Shown: positions 24,240 through 36,979 of the stretch, one piece after another
Numbering within the stretch: the first letter of the stretch is position 1
Layout: each line of letters opens with the position of its first letter
NCBI GenBank assembly: GCA_027627225.1
Contig: JAPFQT010000417.1
Span: 1-64,000 of the forward strand
Length of the DNA stretch: 64,000 nucleotides
Direction of reading: 5' to 3'
Source: Congeria kusceri
Taxonomy: Eukaryota; Mollusca; Bivalvia; Myida; Dreissenidae
Position numbers and translations under genes: made by a program
The notes under the pieces: generated by a model
The model's input: the letters and a program-made list of their open reading frames with translations, nothing else
Database searches by the model: none
Told to the model about the DNA's origin: nothing

Positions 24240-24630
24240 ATGATGAGAGAGAGAGGGGGGGGGGGGGACAGGAGCATGAGTGAACGGTGGAAGACCACCT
24301 GTCCGGTATGGTACCCTCTCATGCGTTGGTCATTATCGAACGGGGGTCGCCTAGGTGAAAAGCGAGTGTGCTACCCAAGCAGCAGATTGTGAGAGAATGA
24401 ATAATTGGATAATTGAGTGAATGAATGAATGAATACATGAATGAATGAACGAATGAACGAATACATGAATGAATGAACGAATGAACGAATGAATGAATGA
24501 ATGAATTAATTAATGGATTGATGGATGGATGGATGGATGAATGAATGAGTGAATGAATGAATGAATGATTGAATTAATTAATGAATGAAGGAATGAATGA
24601 ATGAATGAATGAATGAATGAATGGGCGTTC
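24240..24630. repeat. (GA)n, G-run and (AATG)n tetranucleotide array
   Basis: A GA run and a run of about 13 G occur at 24243-24268. From about 24412 to 24622 the sequence is GAATGAATGAATG with variants (CATG, AACG, GATG). It is a degenerate tetranucleotide microsatellite of about 210 bp. Confidence 0.9.
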
Positions 24631-24837
24631 AATGGCTGCTAGGTTCATAACCACAACCACTGTAGCCATGTCAACTCTGAACCGCGACCTCCCCCCATGA
24701 CAGTCATCATCCCATGTTCTTCTGCATCCTCACAGTTATATTCATGAAATGTTATTATTTAGAGCACTACGTAAATGTCTATACCAGTAATTACGCGTCC
24801 GTGTTTTCTGTAAGCACTGCTAAGCTAAGCACTACAA

Positions 24838-24865
24838 ATATATTATTATTATTGTTTTTTTTAAA

Positions 24866-24896
<31 letters not shown>

Positions 24897-24900
24897 ACTT
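24838..24900. repeat. (ATT)n microsatellite
   Basis: The sequence is runs of TATTATTATT interrupted by a T-run. The overlapping 82-codon ORF is mostly Ile/Asn/Leu produced by the repeat. Confidence 0.85.
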
Positions 24901-25149
24901 ATGATAATTATAATAATTACATTTATAATTATCAACTTCATTACAAAACACAACATTTTTAGTAGCAGTTGTAGTTTGTAGTAATAGAACTTTCCAAAGC
25001 AGTTAGTTATGGAAGTTGATTGGTAGTAAAAAGATAATACATGGTAAGTTAGGATTTGTTTTTAATTACCCACAATACTTTAACGAGAAGTATATTTCAA
25101 ATGCGCACTCAGTATAATGGTTGTGTATACAATGCTAAGCATACCGATT

Positions 25150-25424
25150 TTATTCGGTAAAATTGGGAACGTCTGAACCGTGTTCTGAAGTTCCAAAATA
25201 TAAATTACCGATATATGCCTCTTTCCATTTCACGTGATCTTGCCATCTAGAGCCAATTGTAAATACCCAAGTCACGTTGCCTTCTGAGAGGTGTGAATGG
25301 TAGGAGTTAATGCTGTAGAATTCCTTACCGACCAAGTCATCTACATTTGGACTTGTTAGTTTGATTTCTTTTTTAGTTTTGATTAAAAACAGGTATACAA
25401 TTGTTATAGTCGAGTTAAAGTTTG
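25150..25424 (-). CDS. Candidate terminal exon of an unrecognised host gene
   Basis: On the minus strand an open frame runs from a possible splice acceptor (TTCCCCTCATTATCAG, AG at 25425-25426) to a TAA at 25150-25152. It reads about 90 codons: NFNSTITIVYLFLIKTKK, then LTSPNVDDLVGKEFYSINSY, then GNVTWVFTIGSRWQDHVKWK, ending SEHGSDVPNFTE. Composition is protein-like: mixed charge, three Trp, a hydrophobic ITIVYLFLI followed by Lys residues that could be a membrane segment, and NST and NVT sequons. The stop codon overlaps an AATAAA (25149-25154), as would suit a compact 3' end. I recognise no family and found no upstream exon. It could be a chance ORF or a broken gene. The acceptor and the poly(A) signal are seen; the exon status is inferred. 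Confidence 0.35.
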
Positions 25425-26340
25425 CTGATAATGAGGGGAATATCCGTTAACATTAAACAGAGACTCGGGTAAACGTTTACGTTCCTGTTATGGATGGATA
25501 TGCTTTAGAGGTTAGTAAACGGTGGCGCGAGGGGGCCATTTGAGACTTGCCGGGGCTAATATCGAGCAATGCCTCCGCGCTGCCATTTTTATTGACCTGT
25601 TTTATACAAAATTATGTTGTTTATTAGCATTCATATTTGTTACTTTTGAAATTCATGTTTTCATCCAATTTATAACATATTTAAATATTGTTAAAAAATA
25701 AGTTAATGGAAAGAGTTTTCACGCTTTATTCGCATCTTAAATTAAAACCTGAACACGTCATGGCATTTCAAGTAAGCATAATATTTGTTAAAAGCCGCAA
25801 CAAACCATTTTTATGACGCAACATGGATAAAAGTAGCTTTAAAATGGATTTGGTTTTACATTGATATATATACATACATATAGATCTAATTTATTGCGGA
25901 TTTATACATATCTGTATCACAGTTAAATATGATAATACTTTTTACAATAGAAAAAATACAGTTGTAGATTTGTATTCCAATATTATTCATGTATAGGACA
26001 AGTAGTGCCGAAGCAAACCAAATAGCTTAGATACGCCCGTGAGCGTGCTATCAAGGACATGCACGTAGATAATACATGTCATCACTTGTTTAGCGATATC
26101 ATTTGCTACGTTTACTGATCTAGTACGTACGTTTACAGTAGATTGTTGTTTTTGTTTGGTTTTTTTTGTGGAGTTTTGATTTGGATATTCTACAATGCAA
26201 ACATTAATGTATACAAATATATTGGACATTGATAAATGACAAATGTGTCTAACAAAATGTTTGGTGTATTACACAATACATTCTTATATGTCATGTCATA
26301 TTGTGATTCTATTCTTAATATATTTTTAATACTCAAATAC
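25425..26340. other. Spacer upstream of the candidate exon
   Basis: If the exon is real this would be intron or upstream DNA. An 80-codon minus ORF at 25987-26229 has no recognisable motif. A GC-richer patch at 25500-25590 (GGTGGCGCGAGGGGGCCATT) stands out, but I cannot assign it. Confidence 0.3.
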
Positions 26341-26341
26341 A

Positions 26342-28200
26342 AAAAAAAACAGGACCACCTCTACCACAACCACCTCCACCATTACCTCCACCTTCACCAC
26401 TACATTCAACTCCTCAACCACCACCTCAAGCTATATGTACCCCACCACGACCACATCCACCACGTCCACCACCCAACGACCACATCTACCACCTCCACCA
26501 CCCAAAACAACCGCCTCCCAAATCTCCACCACAATGTCCACCACCACCGCTACACTTCACCGCCATTACTGCTACAAACACCAACACAACCACCAACTTC
26601 ACCACCATCAACTGCATCACCGTAAAAACCTATTCCATGTTCCTCAACATCGGCCACTTCCACCAGCCTGTCCAAAATATCTACTAATTTACCGTCACTT
26701 TCACCATCACCACCACTCCCCTCATCCCCACCATCGTCATCTACACTACCACAATTTCCACCACCACAAAAATCCCAACTAAAGATACCGCCACTACCAC
26801 ATCCATCTGCATCCCTCAATATCTCCACCGCCAACACCGCCTTAAAAATCTCCACCTCCACGACCACATCCACATACTTAATCTCCACTATCTCCACCAT
26901 CTCAATCAGCACTTCCACCACGTTTACTTTTGCAACCACATCCAACACCAACACCACCATCATCATCAACGCCATCTCTATACAAGACGCCTCTACTACA
27001 ACAATCTCCAATGCTACAACCAGCCCGCCCCCCGCAATCACAAACCACCGTCATCACCTTCACCATCAACACCACCTCTACCAACACCACTTCACCACCA
27101 CCAACACCACCATCCTTTTTCCGCCATCTCCACCACGACTAACTACACTGCCATAATCTCCAACACAATCTCCACCACCACAACCACCCCCACTACCAAC
27201 ATCACCGCCTCGTCTACCACTCCTTCCAAAACTACCTCTACCAACACCTACACCACTAAAAGCACCAACTACACGATCAGCAACTACACCACCAGGCACC
27301 AGCAGAACCTCTTCCACTACGTCCACAACATCCACCACTTCAACCACCGGCTCCAACACAACCAGCACAATAACAAACACCACAGTCACAACCACCACCT
27401 TCACCACCACTACCAACACAACAATCACAAACTTCCTCAACCACCAAAACAAGTACCATCACAACCACCTCTCCTTCCGACTTCAGCAGCTCCATCACAA
27501 CCACTACTGTTGCCGCCACAACAAAAACTACCACCATCTCCGACACTTCTACCACCATCACCTCAACCAGCTCTACTTCAATAACCATCTCCATCACTAA
27601 CTTCAATATCGCCACCACAACCACCATCTCTACAATCACCATCATCTCCACAACACCACCTCCGCGACCACCACTAGCTTCACATTTCAGGACCACAAAC
27701 CCATCCACCAAAACACCTCCTTCATAACAGCCTCAATCCTCACACAAACCTTCACCTCCTTTCCGCACAATAACTCAACCTCTACCTTTTCTTCCCTCTC
27801 AACAAGCTCTACCTCCAGCCCAAAACACTCTTCACAAGAACCTTCTTCTCCAACACAACCCCAACCTCCATCTCACAACAACCACTTCCTCCACCCCGAC
27901 CACAACCTCCATCTTAAACCTCTTATAGACCTCCACACCTCCAACACAAATACCACCTTCACCACCACGATAAACTCCACCTTAAATCTCATAAGAACCT
28001 CCATCTCCAACAAAACCACAACCTCCAACTTCACAACAACCACCATCACAAGAAACGCGAACTCAAGCAGAACCTTGACTTCCACCCTCACATAAACATC
28101 ACCTCCACCCCCACATTAAACTCAACCTTAAACCTTACAAGGACTTCCACCACCAACAACCACCTCTACCTCCACAACAATCACCACCTTTACCACACAC
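26342..28200. repeat. 1.85-kb G-depleted degenerate (CCA/CTC/ACC)n tract
   Basis: For about 1.85 kb the plus strand is almost entirely A, C and T, built from words such as CACCACCTCCACC and ACAACCACC with continuous drift, so it is a degenerate minisatellite. The few G residues are isolated. Because the repeat is close to a multiple of three and lacks G, long ORFs appear in many frames (His/Thr/Pro-rich on plus, Val/Glu/Gly-rich on minus, up to 163 codons). I do not treat these as genes. Confidence 0.85.
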
Positions 28201-28312
28201 TCGTCATTGATAACCATTACCTCTTCTGAATCGCATCATTGTGACACCTGAGAACAAAAACTTGAAAGATTAAAATTTAAAAGCATGCATAGATATTTTG
28301 TATTGATGTTGA

Positions 28313-30239
28313 ACGGTGTTCCGTTCGGGCCACTCGTTATTTCGCACTTTCGACCTATGATTTACAAGCGCGAGAACGCGAGAACACGATAGCGAAATAG
28401 CGAAATCACGATGCGAGATGGCGAGATTACGATGCGAGATCGCGAAATTAATATCGCGATCTCGCATCGTAATCTCGCGCCCTCGAATCGTGTTTTTGCG
28501 TTCTCGCCCTTGTATGTCCAAAGGTCGAGAATGCAAAATCACGATGCGATGTTGCGAAATAAATATCGAGATCTCGCATCGAATTCTCGCAATTTCGCAT
28601 CGTATTCTCGCGATCTCGCATCGTAGTCTCGCGATCTCGAATCGTAATCTCGCGATTTCGCATCGTGTCTTCGCAACTCGACCTGTGGATTACAAGCGCG
28701 GGAACGCGAAAACACGATACGAAGTAGCGAAATCACGATGCGAGGTTGCAAGATAACGATGCGAGATCGCGAAATTAATATCGCGATCTCGCATCGTGTT
28801 TTCGGGTTTTCGCTTGAGCATAGGTAGTTTAACAACGATAATTGTGTTCTTTGCCTATAGACAATTTAGAGAGTATCATGTTAGAATAATGATTGTGTTA
28901 TTGTTAACCAAATTAGAAGAAATAATGGGCGATTTGCTGAATAGCCAGATTGAATAAATGAGAAGCATATAATGCATTGTTATGATTTTATTAAGCAAGA
29001 CCATGTGCCATTCAAAAACTTTATTCTAATAAATGATGACCAGTATAAACTCATACAAACTGCTAAAATGTAATCAAACAATATCATATTTGTAATCACA
29101 TCTCTGTGTGGGGCCTGTACTCCAAGGTTTACAGAAATGGAACATGCTCTATCCCAAGAATGTGTCGTACACCTCCAGAAACGTTTATAAAGCAGTGTAG
29201 TAGACAAATATACACGGAACACTTTGATTTATAAATCAAGCTTTATAAAACAAGGTTTACCTGTAGAGGGCCATTAACATTTGAGAAGCAGTATCCTAAC
29301 ATGTTGGACTTCCCTTGTACAGTGCAGTGAGTGTGGCTGGGGACATAATTATGTTGATCAATGTTTAAATACTTAAATGTCATGAGCATATTCAACTACA
29401 TCATGCGTATGAAGTATTGCAATGGGTTGAAAACATTATTGTCATTTCATTTATTTCGAAGTCATACACGTGTTAAAAAATATATGTATACAGGCAATGT
29501 TTTAAATAATAAAATGTTGTGTTTTTTAATGTATAAATTGAGCATTATAAAATGATAAAAAGTCTTGCATTTTAATATTTTCCTCAAATGTTATTGTTAA
29601 ATTTGCCAAATGTCTTTTATTGTGGCATCTAATTCGTCCTCCATTTGATTCATTGCCTCCAAAATGACTTGCCTGCACATATGCAACCGGAAGGCGAGAG
29701 TACGATGTGGCTATCGTTGTTTCGCGATTTCGAACTATGCTCAAACTAAAACGCGAAAAACACGATGCGAGATCGCGATATTAATTTCGCGGTCTCTCAT
29801 CGTAATCTCGCAACCTCGCATCGAGATTTCGCTACTACGTATCGTGTTCTCGCCTTCTCGCGCTTGTAATCCACAGATCGATATTGCGAAACCACGATGC
29901 GAAATCGCGAGACTACGAAGCGAGGTCGCGAGGCTACGATGCGAGATAGCGAGAATACGATGCGAAATTGCGAGATAACGATACGAGATCGCGATATTAA
30001 TTTCGCAACCTCGCATCGTGTTTTCGCATTCTCGACTTTTGGATATACAAGGGCGAGAACGCGAAACACGATGCGAGGGCGCGAGATTACGATGCGAGAT
30101 CGCGATATTAATTTCTCGCATCGTAACCTCGCAATCTCGCATCGTGATTTCGCTACTTCGCATCGTGTTATCGCGTTTTCGCGCTTGTAATCCAAGGGTC
30201 GAGAATGCGAAACAACGAGTGGCACTAACGGAACACCGT
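28313..30239. mobile_element. 1.93-kb element with ~515-bp terminal inverted repeats
   Basis: The left arm (28313 to about 28835) starts ACGGTGTTCCGTT. The right arm (about 29720-30239) ends AACGGAACACCGT. The arms are colinear reverse complements over their whole length, including the inner boundary word (CTATGCTCAA). Each arm is built from a 21-bp CpG-rich unit close to CGATGCGAGATCGCGAGANTA, with changes of unit orientation. The unique centre (28836-29719) has no recognisable transposase. Flanks GATGTTGA and AAGGTTGA match at 6 of 8 positions, which may be a decayed 8-bp target duplication. It is a foldback-like non-autonomous transposon of uncertain superfamily. Confidence 0.75.
28836..29719. 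other. Unique core of the long-inverted-repeat element
   Basis: This AT-rich core lies between the two arms. An 80-codon minus ORF (28980-29222) and a 64-codon plus ORF (29361-29555) are the longest frames here. Neither has a DDE/DDD signature or another motif that I recognise. The core may be captured DNA. Confidence 0.4.
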
Positions 30240-31725
30240 AAGGTTGATTGTTTTAAATAAATGTCTCGCGGATCAATTACCAATTTCAATTGAAATAGTA
30301 TTACGATAGATGTGGGAGACCTTGACCGTGTTGAAGGATAGAGAAAAGTATGTTTAAAATGCATAATAATTATTACTACAAATTGCTAAATGAGTAATAC
30401 AATATTTATATTTGTACATGCTTTCATAAAATGTTAACCGTTTAACGCTTGATGACTTTGCTCTTTTTTTATAATGATAAACAATGTAAACAAAACATTG
30501 TACAAATTATGAATCTTTTAAACTCCGTTACTTAATATGTTCATCAATATGTTCATGGATATTCGTCCTGCCCCTAAAACAGGTCATTGACAAAGATGTC
30601 AAACAAATAATGGAATGACACGACTAAACTTTTGACGTTGGGATGTTAGGTTAAGCGGTTATAAAGCCTTCTGTCGATATTCCATTAGTTCGACAAGGAA
30701 ACAGTTTAATCGTTGTCAGTTGGATGCTATTTTGCTTGTGATAGATTTTAATGTCATTTATAGCTCCATTACTATGTACATCAAAAACTAAATTGTAGTT
30801 ATAAATGCAAAACAATAGACTGCTGGGTGTTGACTAAACTCATTATAGAGGTGCCTATTTGTGAAACTTTTTGTAAACTATAGCTGCTTCTCAAAGTTAA
30901 TAATACCATGACTTTTATCACTAATTAATGATACTGTACACATTTTGTTATTTGAAATAAAACATAACTTACTGATTTTAATGGAATAATACAATGTAAT
31001 GAACAGAATAAGCCCAATAAGGTTTACGACAACCTAACCGAGCCCGAAGGGTTCAGTTTAGGAAACATGATGGAAAAATAAAAATAAAATCGCTTAAATC
31101 ATATACTACTGTTAATTTTTGAGATTCGAAGTTTGACTTAACTAGAATTTAGATGTTAAGGTTTAAGTCTGATTCTGGAAACGTTTGAAGTCGAGGGTCA
31201 GGGTGTGTTATCAGACTCCACTTTAGAAAATATATGTTTTGAAATGATCTTTGTTTTGTTCTTATCAGCACCGAAGGTCAAACACAGATTTGATAACTGA
31301 ATACATAACCATAACGGTTATTAGGACAAGTGCGTATGTGCAAGTCGTATACAACCAGTGTGTACATGATGCAGGATTTTGTAACACGCTAACCTATTTG
31401 AATCAGATGGCATAAGTCCAGTAGTTAAAAGCAACGTTAAGCGAACAATGGCCTTCAATTAGACGCTTTTGACAAACACCTCAAACGAAAAACTAAATGT
31501 ATATTCAACTACAAAAGGCGCGCTAGCATAATAAAAAGGTTAAACACAAATCATTATTTTATAATTTGATAGAATATAATAGGGCTAATATGCATATTAT
31601 TTGTCCTTGTACATCAAATACGACTGCTGTATTTTAAAAATACTGTTAGCTGTAATGTTGTTTCAGTTACTGTATAGTTTTACTAATAAATAATACTTAA
31701 CCTCTCGTACTGCTAAATTTATGCA
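30240..31725. other. AT-rich spacer, nothing recognised
   Basis: No ORF of note, no array and no inverted ends could be seen. Confidence 0.4.
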
Positions 31726-31729
31726 TTTG

Positions 31730-32300
31730 TAATTACTAATACATCGACTGTAACGCTCACTGTTTTCGTTGCTTCTAATTCTGCTAATGTAACAAATATA
31801 TACTTTGACAGATAATTTAGTAACTGTTACTGATTCTTCTATTCATAGTTGAATCGATTGATTTTCTACTGCTGTTGTTGCTGCTGCTGCAGCTACTTCT
31901 ACTGGTACTGCTTCTAATGCTTAATCATCGACCCATAGATCTACTGTTTATGCTATTAATGTTACTATTGTTATTGCTGCTACTGCTAAAGATCCTAAAA
32001 CTAATGTATCTACTAACAAGCCTCATGGTGTTCTGCTAGTGCTTCATTGTCAAATATTAATACATCAACTATTACATCAATCTACTGTATTTCTGCTATT
32101 AATACAAATGCATCTACACATTTCTCTACTGTTGCTGCTACTGCTTACATTGTTGGTAATACTAAAAGTAAAACATGCATATCTTTAGCTGCTATTACTG
32201 CTACTGCTGCTCTATCTCTCCAACTAACTTAATATATAAACACTACCACTAATGCTATGCTGCTATTATTACAGCTCCGACTAATATAGCTGGTAATTTT
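31730..32300. repeat. Degenerate CTA/CTG/CTT trinucleotide tract
   Basis: Runs such as GCTGTTGTTGCTGCTGCTGC (near 31872) and TACTGCTACTGC alternate with AT-rich drift for about 550 bp. It is an old trinucleotide repeat. The 61-codon ORF at 32047-32232 is Ser/Thr/Ala-rich because of it. Confidence 0.6.
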
Positions 32301-32524
32301 ACAATTAATTATCGATATAATCAAATGCTGTTGTATTATATGGTGGCATGGAACTGCCATACGAAAACGATTTTCGGTTCGCGAACACATTCGTGTTACC
32401 ATTTTACGTTCGTGTTATTTATCCTATACATAATAGCGTTTGCGATTTTTTTTCTTAATAAATGTATATGCTTAACGCAAAAAAGGTCTAAAAGTGCACA
32501 GAACTGACATCCGAAATTCAGTTA

Positions 32525-32820
32525 ATAAAAACGTATGTGGTATCACAAATAATAACTAGATAAGATTTACATTGCAATATAATTATCATGATGATATTCG
32601 TGTAAGTAAGATTTGCGTTGTACGATAATTATAATTAAAATATTAATGTTGAGATAATGCGGAAGACCTCGCAACCCCAAGAAAATATATCAAATGTCAG
32701 TTCTGAGCACTTGAGTATAATAATAAGATGTCTTGCAGAAAAAATATTAGCAAACGCTATCTTAATATCCAGATATATGTAATAATAAACACGCGGTAAC
32801 ACGAATCTGTTCGCCAAAGC
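32525..32820. repeat. Local direct duplication, copy 1
   Basis: AACTAGATAAGATTTACATT, then GATAATGCGGAAGACCTCGC, then CAAATGTCAGTTCTG, then GCAAACGCTATCTTAATATC and CGCGGTAACACGA all recur in the same order at 33370-33720. Spacing between the copies is about 0.85 kb. There is no coding potential. Confidence 0.75.
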
Positions 32821-33369
32821 CATTTATCGTATGGAAGTTCTATGCCACCATAGTATTATAATCTAATACAACTGCGTTGCTGCTAGTGATCATACTGCTG
32901 TTAGTGTAACTAAAACAAAATACATTTACTAAATATAAAACATGTGTATGTGAAATTCCAGTAGTGTCAGCAGGAGAGAAAACGTGTTAGGATTATATAG
33001 TCCTGTACTTAATTAATCGATTTCCACTTCCTGTGTTGGTGTTGCTGTTACTACTGTCGACACATATACATCAGGATAAACATAGACTTCTACTTTCGCT
33101 GTTACTACTGCTGAAGAAAGTGCTATAGAGACATAACATGAAATTGGACAGGGCAGTCCTACGCTAAAGAATCCCATTCTCCATGCGTTATTGCCTTGTA
33201 CTGCATTGTGTAGCAATTCCCACATCTCCCAATTATAACGTATCTTTTAAACATCCAGGATCCAGACGGTGATCTCGATCCCCACCAAAACGTATCATTC
33301 GTTCATTTGACAATTTCTAATTTACGACTGCCGTCTGCCTAAAACCTCATTATAAGTATGCTATACAGT

Positions 33370-33720
33370 GAATAAAAACTTATGTGGTGTCACGAATAAT
33401 AACTGGATAAGATTTACATTGCAATATAATTAACATGATAATATTAGTGTAAGTAAGATAATGCGGAAGACCTCGCGCACAAATTAAATGGTATCATGAT
33501 TATTAACTAGTTAAGATTTGCGTTGTACGATCATTATAATTAAAACATTCATGTTGAGATAATGCGGAAGACCTCGCAACCCCAATACAATATATCAAAT
33601 GTCAGTTCTGGGCACTTAATTATAATAATATGTCTTGCAGAAAAAACTATTAGCAAACGCTATCTTAATATCCAGATAAATTTAATGGTAAATACGCGGT
33701 AACACGACTCTGCTCGTTGG
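33370..33720. repeat. Local direct duplication, copy 2 (with an extra internal repeat)
   Basis: This copy matches 32525-32820. Inside it the piece from AACTAG(T/A)TAAGATT to GATAATGCGGAAGACCTCGC occurs twice (about 33400-33480 and 33505-33575), so this copy underwent a further duplication of about 100 bp. The segment between the two copies (32830-33360) has no recognisable gene. Confidence 0.7.
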
Positions 33721-35900
33721 CAGAGGCTCAAGGTTTTAAATTAAGTACAGAAGAACGTTCATAATTATAACAGGACATGGATTCCTAATAACAGCTGGTG
33801 CAGTTGTTTTGCCGAAAAACTGTTTATGTGCTTACTTCGCATATACAAACTTTTGAAGGTCGAGAATTAGATGTTAATTATGCATCGTAGTGCATTTGTA
33901 TTAAACTTGTGTTTAAACCATGTGCCTTTGATCAAGGTAGAACTAACAATGCAAGGCTAGCGAATGTGTTACCATTTACTCACAATAATAAATCAGTCCA
34001 ATGACTCAATATGCGTCTGCTTTACAGCAAATTAACGGTCTATCAATTGTCACGTATGGAAACGTTCTAGTGCCAGAGTATGTATTAATATTGCATTGTA
34101 TTAACTCGTAATTATGAAACACAAATTGAGACAATTGAGAAATTACGAAGTAATAGTTTGAAGATAAAAATGCACATGGGCGTGCGTCCGTTCATCGGTT
34201 CATAGGAGGACTGGGAGGTACTTATCGAAATTTTAAAGTACATGCACGCTTGCCTCCGTCCATACGTGCGTACGGCTTTTTTAGAAGACAGTGGTGCATG
34301 CTAAAATACAAGCGTACGTGTGGACAATCGAGCGTATTTTGTCAGTATGTGCTTATATACAATCGTAGGTCCCTCTTAATGCAGAGATAATAATGATGAC
34401 TCCATCCGTCTGTACATAAGTACGTACGTTCATACGCATGAAGGCACACACGTCCGGAGGGACGGATATACATGTATGTATGGTTTTTGGCGAAAAAGTA
34501 CGTGCGAACAAACAAACGGGTGCATATATTCTTACAGTCTGTTAAATATGACGTCAACTCAGTATTATCTTAATATCAGCATGTACGTTTAGACGGATTG
34601 ACAAACGGACAGACAGAGGCACGGTTGCATGTACGTACATATATATGTATGCAAACTATGTTTGTACAATAGTAAGGTCTGGGAATCTCCTATCTCGAAC
34701 TTTAATAGGATCTCCTAATTATTGCATACTGAAAAACCACAATGAATACATACTGTGGCACTACGACGCTTCCATATTCAGTTGCAACTTTTAAACGAAT
34801 GTTGAGATGCTGATATCGCAGTTTTATTAAAACCATTACATTGCACATTTTATGAATACCATGTGCGTTTCATGAAATTGACGGAGTATTTGCGCTGGCG
34901 TTGACATTTCGCAGTATTAATTAACGCCTTTTATCCTTTGTTTGGTTTAATTAAGTTTATTTTTGAAATAACATGACGTTTTTGTACATGGTAACTTACA
35001 TGAGAAAACGTTGTAGAAGAGAAAGACTCGTAGTTAGAAACAAATAGGAATAGGACACATACTTAAAATATTGTGATTGGAAAGTAACATCCGATTAAAC
35101 ACACGTGATTTGTTTGCTATCTATTTGTGCAGTTAACATTTCTTTGTGTCTTGTCTGTTTGTCCTGTCAACATACATTTCGTTCATGATCGAATCCGTTC
35201 GATATATGATGTTATTGCCGTTATCTATTATCAAACACCTATTCAGACTCTACAAAAGTTACCGCTTTTTGTTACATATGTCGTGGGAAGAATATAATTA
35301 AATCTTGTTTCCAAATAAGAATAGTAGCAAAAAATATTGGGAAAGAATGCTATTGTTATAACCATGATAAGTTAAGTATTTATATACAATATTGTTAATT
35401 GATAAGGTCTAGGATGTAAAGGAAGATGTAGGAAACACCTACACCTCTGTATTATCATATTTCCTCTGCATGCTTGGTTTATAAATTCATGTATCTGACG
35501 CCGAATACGTCGGACTATAAATACACAATGTAACCATCCTTTTCGGCTGTGTTGCTCATATGTCCGTCTGATAGACGATACTAAAATACAACCACATAAC
35601 ACAATGATAATTACCGGCACTATCAGGTGCCACAGTTTAATATTTCCCAGCATATACAGACATTTTGAATAAATAAGGTATGGAAGCGTTAATTGACGCA
35701 CCCCCGATGTACGGTGTTTAGTGGCATATTTTATCTCGTAAAAACGTGTAAATATACGGCATGTTAGGAAACATTAAAATGTCAGTTATAAGGTCAGTTG
35801 GTGTTGCATAGTCCGCTGTCCTAATTTAAGTCGTGCAAAATAAATATATGGCAAGTTGGAAAATATTAAGGCGTCATGCCAGTTGCTGTTACCTAGTCCA
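33720..35900. other. Spacer; one weak membrane-like ORF
   Basis: A 109-codon minus ORF at 35372-35701 contains a hydrophobic stretch (LIVPVIIIVLCGCILVSS) followed by an Arg-rich tail, so it could encode one membrane helix. It has no homology that I recognise and no visible splice or promoter context, and I regard it as probably fortuitous. Near 34140-34640 many CGTACGT-type words occur (GTACGTACGT, CATACGTGCGTACGG) without a clear unit. Confidence 0.25.
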
Positions 35901-35909
35901 CTGACAATA

Positions 35910-36063
<154 letters not shown>

Positions 36064-36064
36064 T

Positions 36065-36975
36065 GATTGTGGGATTGGGGCGTTGCGGATGCAAAAGATC
36101 GAACACATTGAACACGATCGTTTCCATATGTCCGCAGTCCGTATCCGCAAAGCGCATCCGACATGGTATCTAACTCTGCATGTTTAACGAAGGCTGTTAT
36201 ATATAAAACATTGGAAAAGTAGAAGAAATAATCTATATTCATCAGGATAACTCAACCTAAGAGAAAGATTTACACAATTTCAATTTAACAATGATATCGG
36301 TCAACATGGTGTATGTCAACATACGGGTAATGGTATATCAAAATAGCAGAGTACACGAACAGCACAGACATTTAAGACTATTGCATGTGAAACAGATACG
36401 CATGACGTCTTGGCATTTCTCAACATGCCGTTTAATAACACGATATGTCGAGATAAAATAAAATGTTGACATGTCCATCACGAAATATTTATCACGGGAG
36501 TCGATTAACGCTTCCATATCGGGTCATTTAAAGCTTCCATAGTTTGTAAACAAATAAGAAGTCATTGTCAATCAGACATGAGTCTATAATTTTGTAGTAA
36601 AACATAATTACGGCATATAACAGCTCAGCAAGTACCAAATTAACTATTTAAGATCCCGGTACCAAACTAACTTTTCCATAGTGGGGGTCAATTTATATTG
36701 ACCTACCGAGATACGGTTTCATGATGGATGTTTTTGCATACTGTATCTCGCGTAAGTATGTGACAAGTTTGAAAAAATATATATATACCAGAATATGTAA
36801 CCTAATCGGCTGTATTACATTAATTCATATCAAACAGTTGTCACCGTGGTTGTGATTTTGCATTGTTTATATAGCGTTTCAAAATACATTGCTTCCCGTA
36901 ATGCAGAAGCGGGTTGTTTTGCATTCTGAAAATGTTACTAATGAACTTATTGCGGTGTAAGTCTATATGAAAGAT
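36065..36975. other. AT-rich spacer, nothing recognised
   Basis: No gene, array or inverted ends were found in this stretch. Confidence 0.4.
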
Positions 36976-36979
36976 AAGC

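Noticed and set aside
26236..28091. Many ORFs up to 163 codons on both strands (His/Thr/Pro-rich or Val/Glu-rich)
   Set aside because: They arise from the G-depleted trinucleotide-like tract and overlap in many frames. There is no start or splice context and no domain.
28313..30239. CRISPR-like array of regularly spaced repeats
   Set aside because: There are no unique spacers between units, the repeats are inverted and degenerate, and the genome is eukaryotic in character.
28270..30364. ORFs up to 207 codons with repeated 7-residue words such as MRDREIT
   Set aside because: The 21-bp repeat unit of the inverted arms is a multiple of three and lacks stops, so these are repeat readings in all frames.
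31024..31062. Stem-loop CCTAACCGAGCCCGAAGGGT as a terminator or RNA element
   Set aside because: Pairing fails beyond the outer five and inner three base pairs once mismatches are counted.
35372..35701. 109-codon minus ORF with one membrane-like helix
   Set aside because: No homology, promoter or splice evidence. One hydrophobic stretch in AT-rich DNA is expected by chance.
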